From: an uncultured Ignavibacteria bacterium
Lineage (GTDB): Bacteria > Bacteroidota > Ignavibacteria > Kapaibacteriales > UBA961
DNA: 6,638 bases
Direction of reading: 5' to 3'
NCBI GenBank assembly: GCA_937868245.1
Contig: CALMMI010000502.1
Location: 1-6,638 of the forward strand
This document shows, piece by piece, positions 6,179-6,638 of the stretch; position 1 is the first letter of the stretch; each line of letters begins with the position of its first letter. The notes beneath the pieces were generated by a model that worked only from the letters and a program-made list of their open reading frames with translations, did not search any database and was not told where the DNA came from. Both the position numbers and the translations under genes were made by a program.

Positions 6179-6245
6179 TTCGTGTTCCTGATTGATGATT
6201 GATTAATTGTTCTAAATGCGCAGAGTTGCCTATTGTAACTTCCTA
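6165..6245 (-). pseudogene. argB: In-frame TAG and the separated C-terminal end of argB
   Basis: After the TAG at 6243-6245 the same frame runs for 25 codons, beginning EVTIGNSAHLEQ and ending HQSGTRIVLA, then stops at TAA 6165-6167. This fits the normal ArgB C-terminus: E. coli ArgB, from memory, ends with HAEQLPALFNG and then GTRILA, and FCB ArgB proteins commonly read GVKEV at the joint, so TAG probably replaces a lysine AAG (or CAG/GAG) by one base change. No frameshift is involved. The tail overlaps the M20 start by 14 bases, a tight arrangement that suggests the full-length frame was the original gene. It could be a nonsense mutation, stop read-through or a sequencing error. Confidence 0.75.
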
Positions 6246-6638
6246 TACACCATTATCAAGAGCGATAAAAGAGTTGTCTAATTTGGGTATCATTCCTTTT
6301 ACAATTCCGCCTGATTTTCTGAGGGAATGATACGTTTTTTCGTCTAATTTTTCGATAACAGAATCGGGATTTTCCACATTTTCAAGCACTCCATTCTTCT
6401 CGAAACAATAGACCAATGCGACAGAATAATACAAAGATAAGGCTATTGCCAAACATGAAGCAATTGTGTCGGCATTTGTATTCAACAGTTGGGCGGCATC
6501 GGCTGTAATAGGGGCAACTACCGGAATATACCCGCCATCGAGTAATAATTGAAAGAACGGGATATTAATCGTGGAGGCATCAACGTCGCCAACAAAACCG
6601 TAATCCACCGTAACAACAGGACGCTTTTGAGCAGGGAT
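6243..6638 (-). CDS. argB: N-acylglutamate kinase ArgB, 5' end outside window, ended early by TAG
   Basis: Reading is open to the window edge (first visible residues IPAQKRPVVTVDYGFVGDV), so the GTG at 6608 is internal. Recognisable ArgB features are GGYIPVVAPI, the substrate/nucleotide-site motif NTNADTIA, the FCB-style VYCFEKNGVL, and KGMIPKLDNSF near the end, which carries the lysine equivalent to the phosphoryl-stabilising lysine of E. coli NAG kinase. The enzyme phosphorylates N-acetyl- (or N-succinyl-) glutamate with ATP, the second step of arginine synthesis. The frame stops at TAG 6243-6245 directly after ALDNGV, about 26 residues earlier than expected for the family; the missing C-terminus is encoded in frame beyond the stop. 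If truly truncated, the protein would lose the last strand and helix of its C-terminal lobe and may be inactive. Confidence 0.88.
   Translation of the reverse strand: MPAQKRPVVTVDYGFVGDVDASTINIPFFQLLLDGGYIPVVAPITADAAQLLNTNADTIASCLAIALSLYYSVALVYCFEKNGVLENVENPDSVIEKLDEKTYHSLRKSGGIVKGMIPKLDNSFIALDNGV

Noticed and set aside
6243..6608. GTG at 6608 as the start of a short 121-residue protein
   Set aside because: The frame continues to the window edge with ArgB-like sequence (RPVVTVDYGF), so this codon is internal.

Overview
This 6.6 kb window is a chromosomal stretch of an FCB-group bacterium (Bacteroidota, Ignavibacteriota, Kapabacteria or Chlorobi-like). The best taxonomic clue is a gldL-gldM pair, the proton-driven motor of the type IX secretion / gliding system, which is confined to that superphylum. 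The Bacteroidota-style ArgB sequence and the A-rich, Shine-Dalgarno-poor leaders of several genes agree. The exact phylum cannot be fixed from this window.

Layout. 1-2089 (+): the 3' part of gldL, then a complete gldM, joined by an ATGA overlap. 2090-2419: no gene; it holds four copies, in two orientations, of a ~26-nt hairpin-tailed repeat. 2420-3100 (+): a TylF-family SAM-dependent methyltransferase standing alone. 3101-3516: no gene; it holds a 148-bp element with 29-bp perfect terminal inverted repeats and then the first of two 102-bp palindromic elements. 3517-6638 (-): an arginine cluster transcribed argB -> M20 deacylase (argE-type) -> argH, with the second 102-bp palindromic element in the argE-argH gap (4861-5113).

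How the genes work together. GldL and GldM form the inner-membrane rotary motor of the T9SS; the usual next gene, gldN, is not here. On the minus strand, ArgB phosphorylates an N-acylated glutamate, the M20 enzyme removes the acyl group from a later intermediate, and ArgH splits argininosuccinate into arginine and fumarate.

Most notable observation: argB is interrupted by one in-frame TAG (6243-6245). The frame continues beyond it for 25 more codons that look like the normal ArgB C-terminus, including the GTRI-type ending, and stops with a TAA that overlaps the start of the deacylase gene. It is a very recent nonsense mutation, a read-through site, or a sequence error. TAG also ends three other genes here, so general reassignment of TAG is not supported. 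The second theme is a high density of three unrelated palindromic repeat families between 2150 and 5066, placed just downstream of stop codons, with signs of conserved RNA hairpins and terminator-like behaviour. I found no clearly new multi-gene system.
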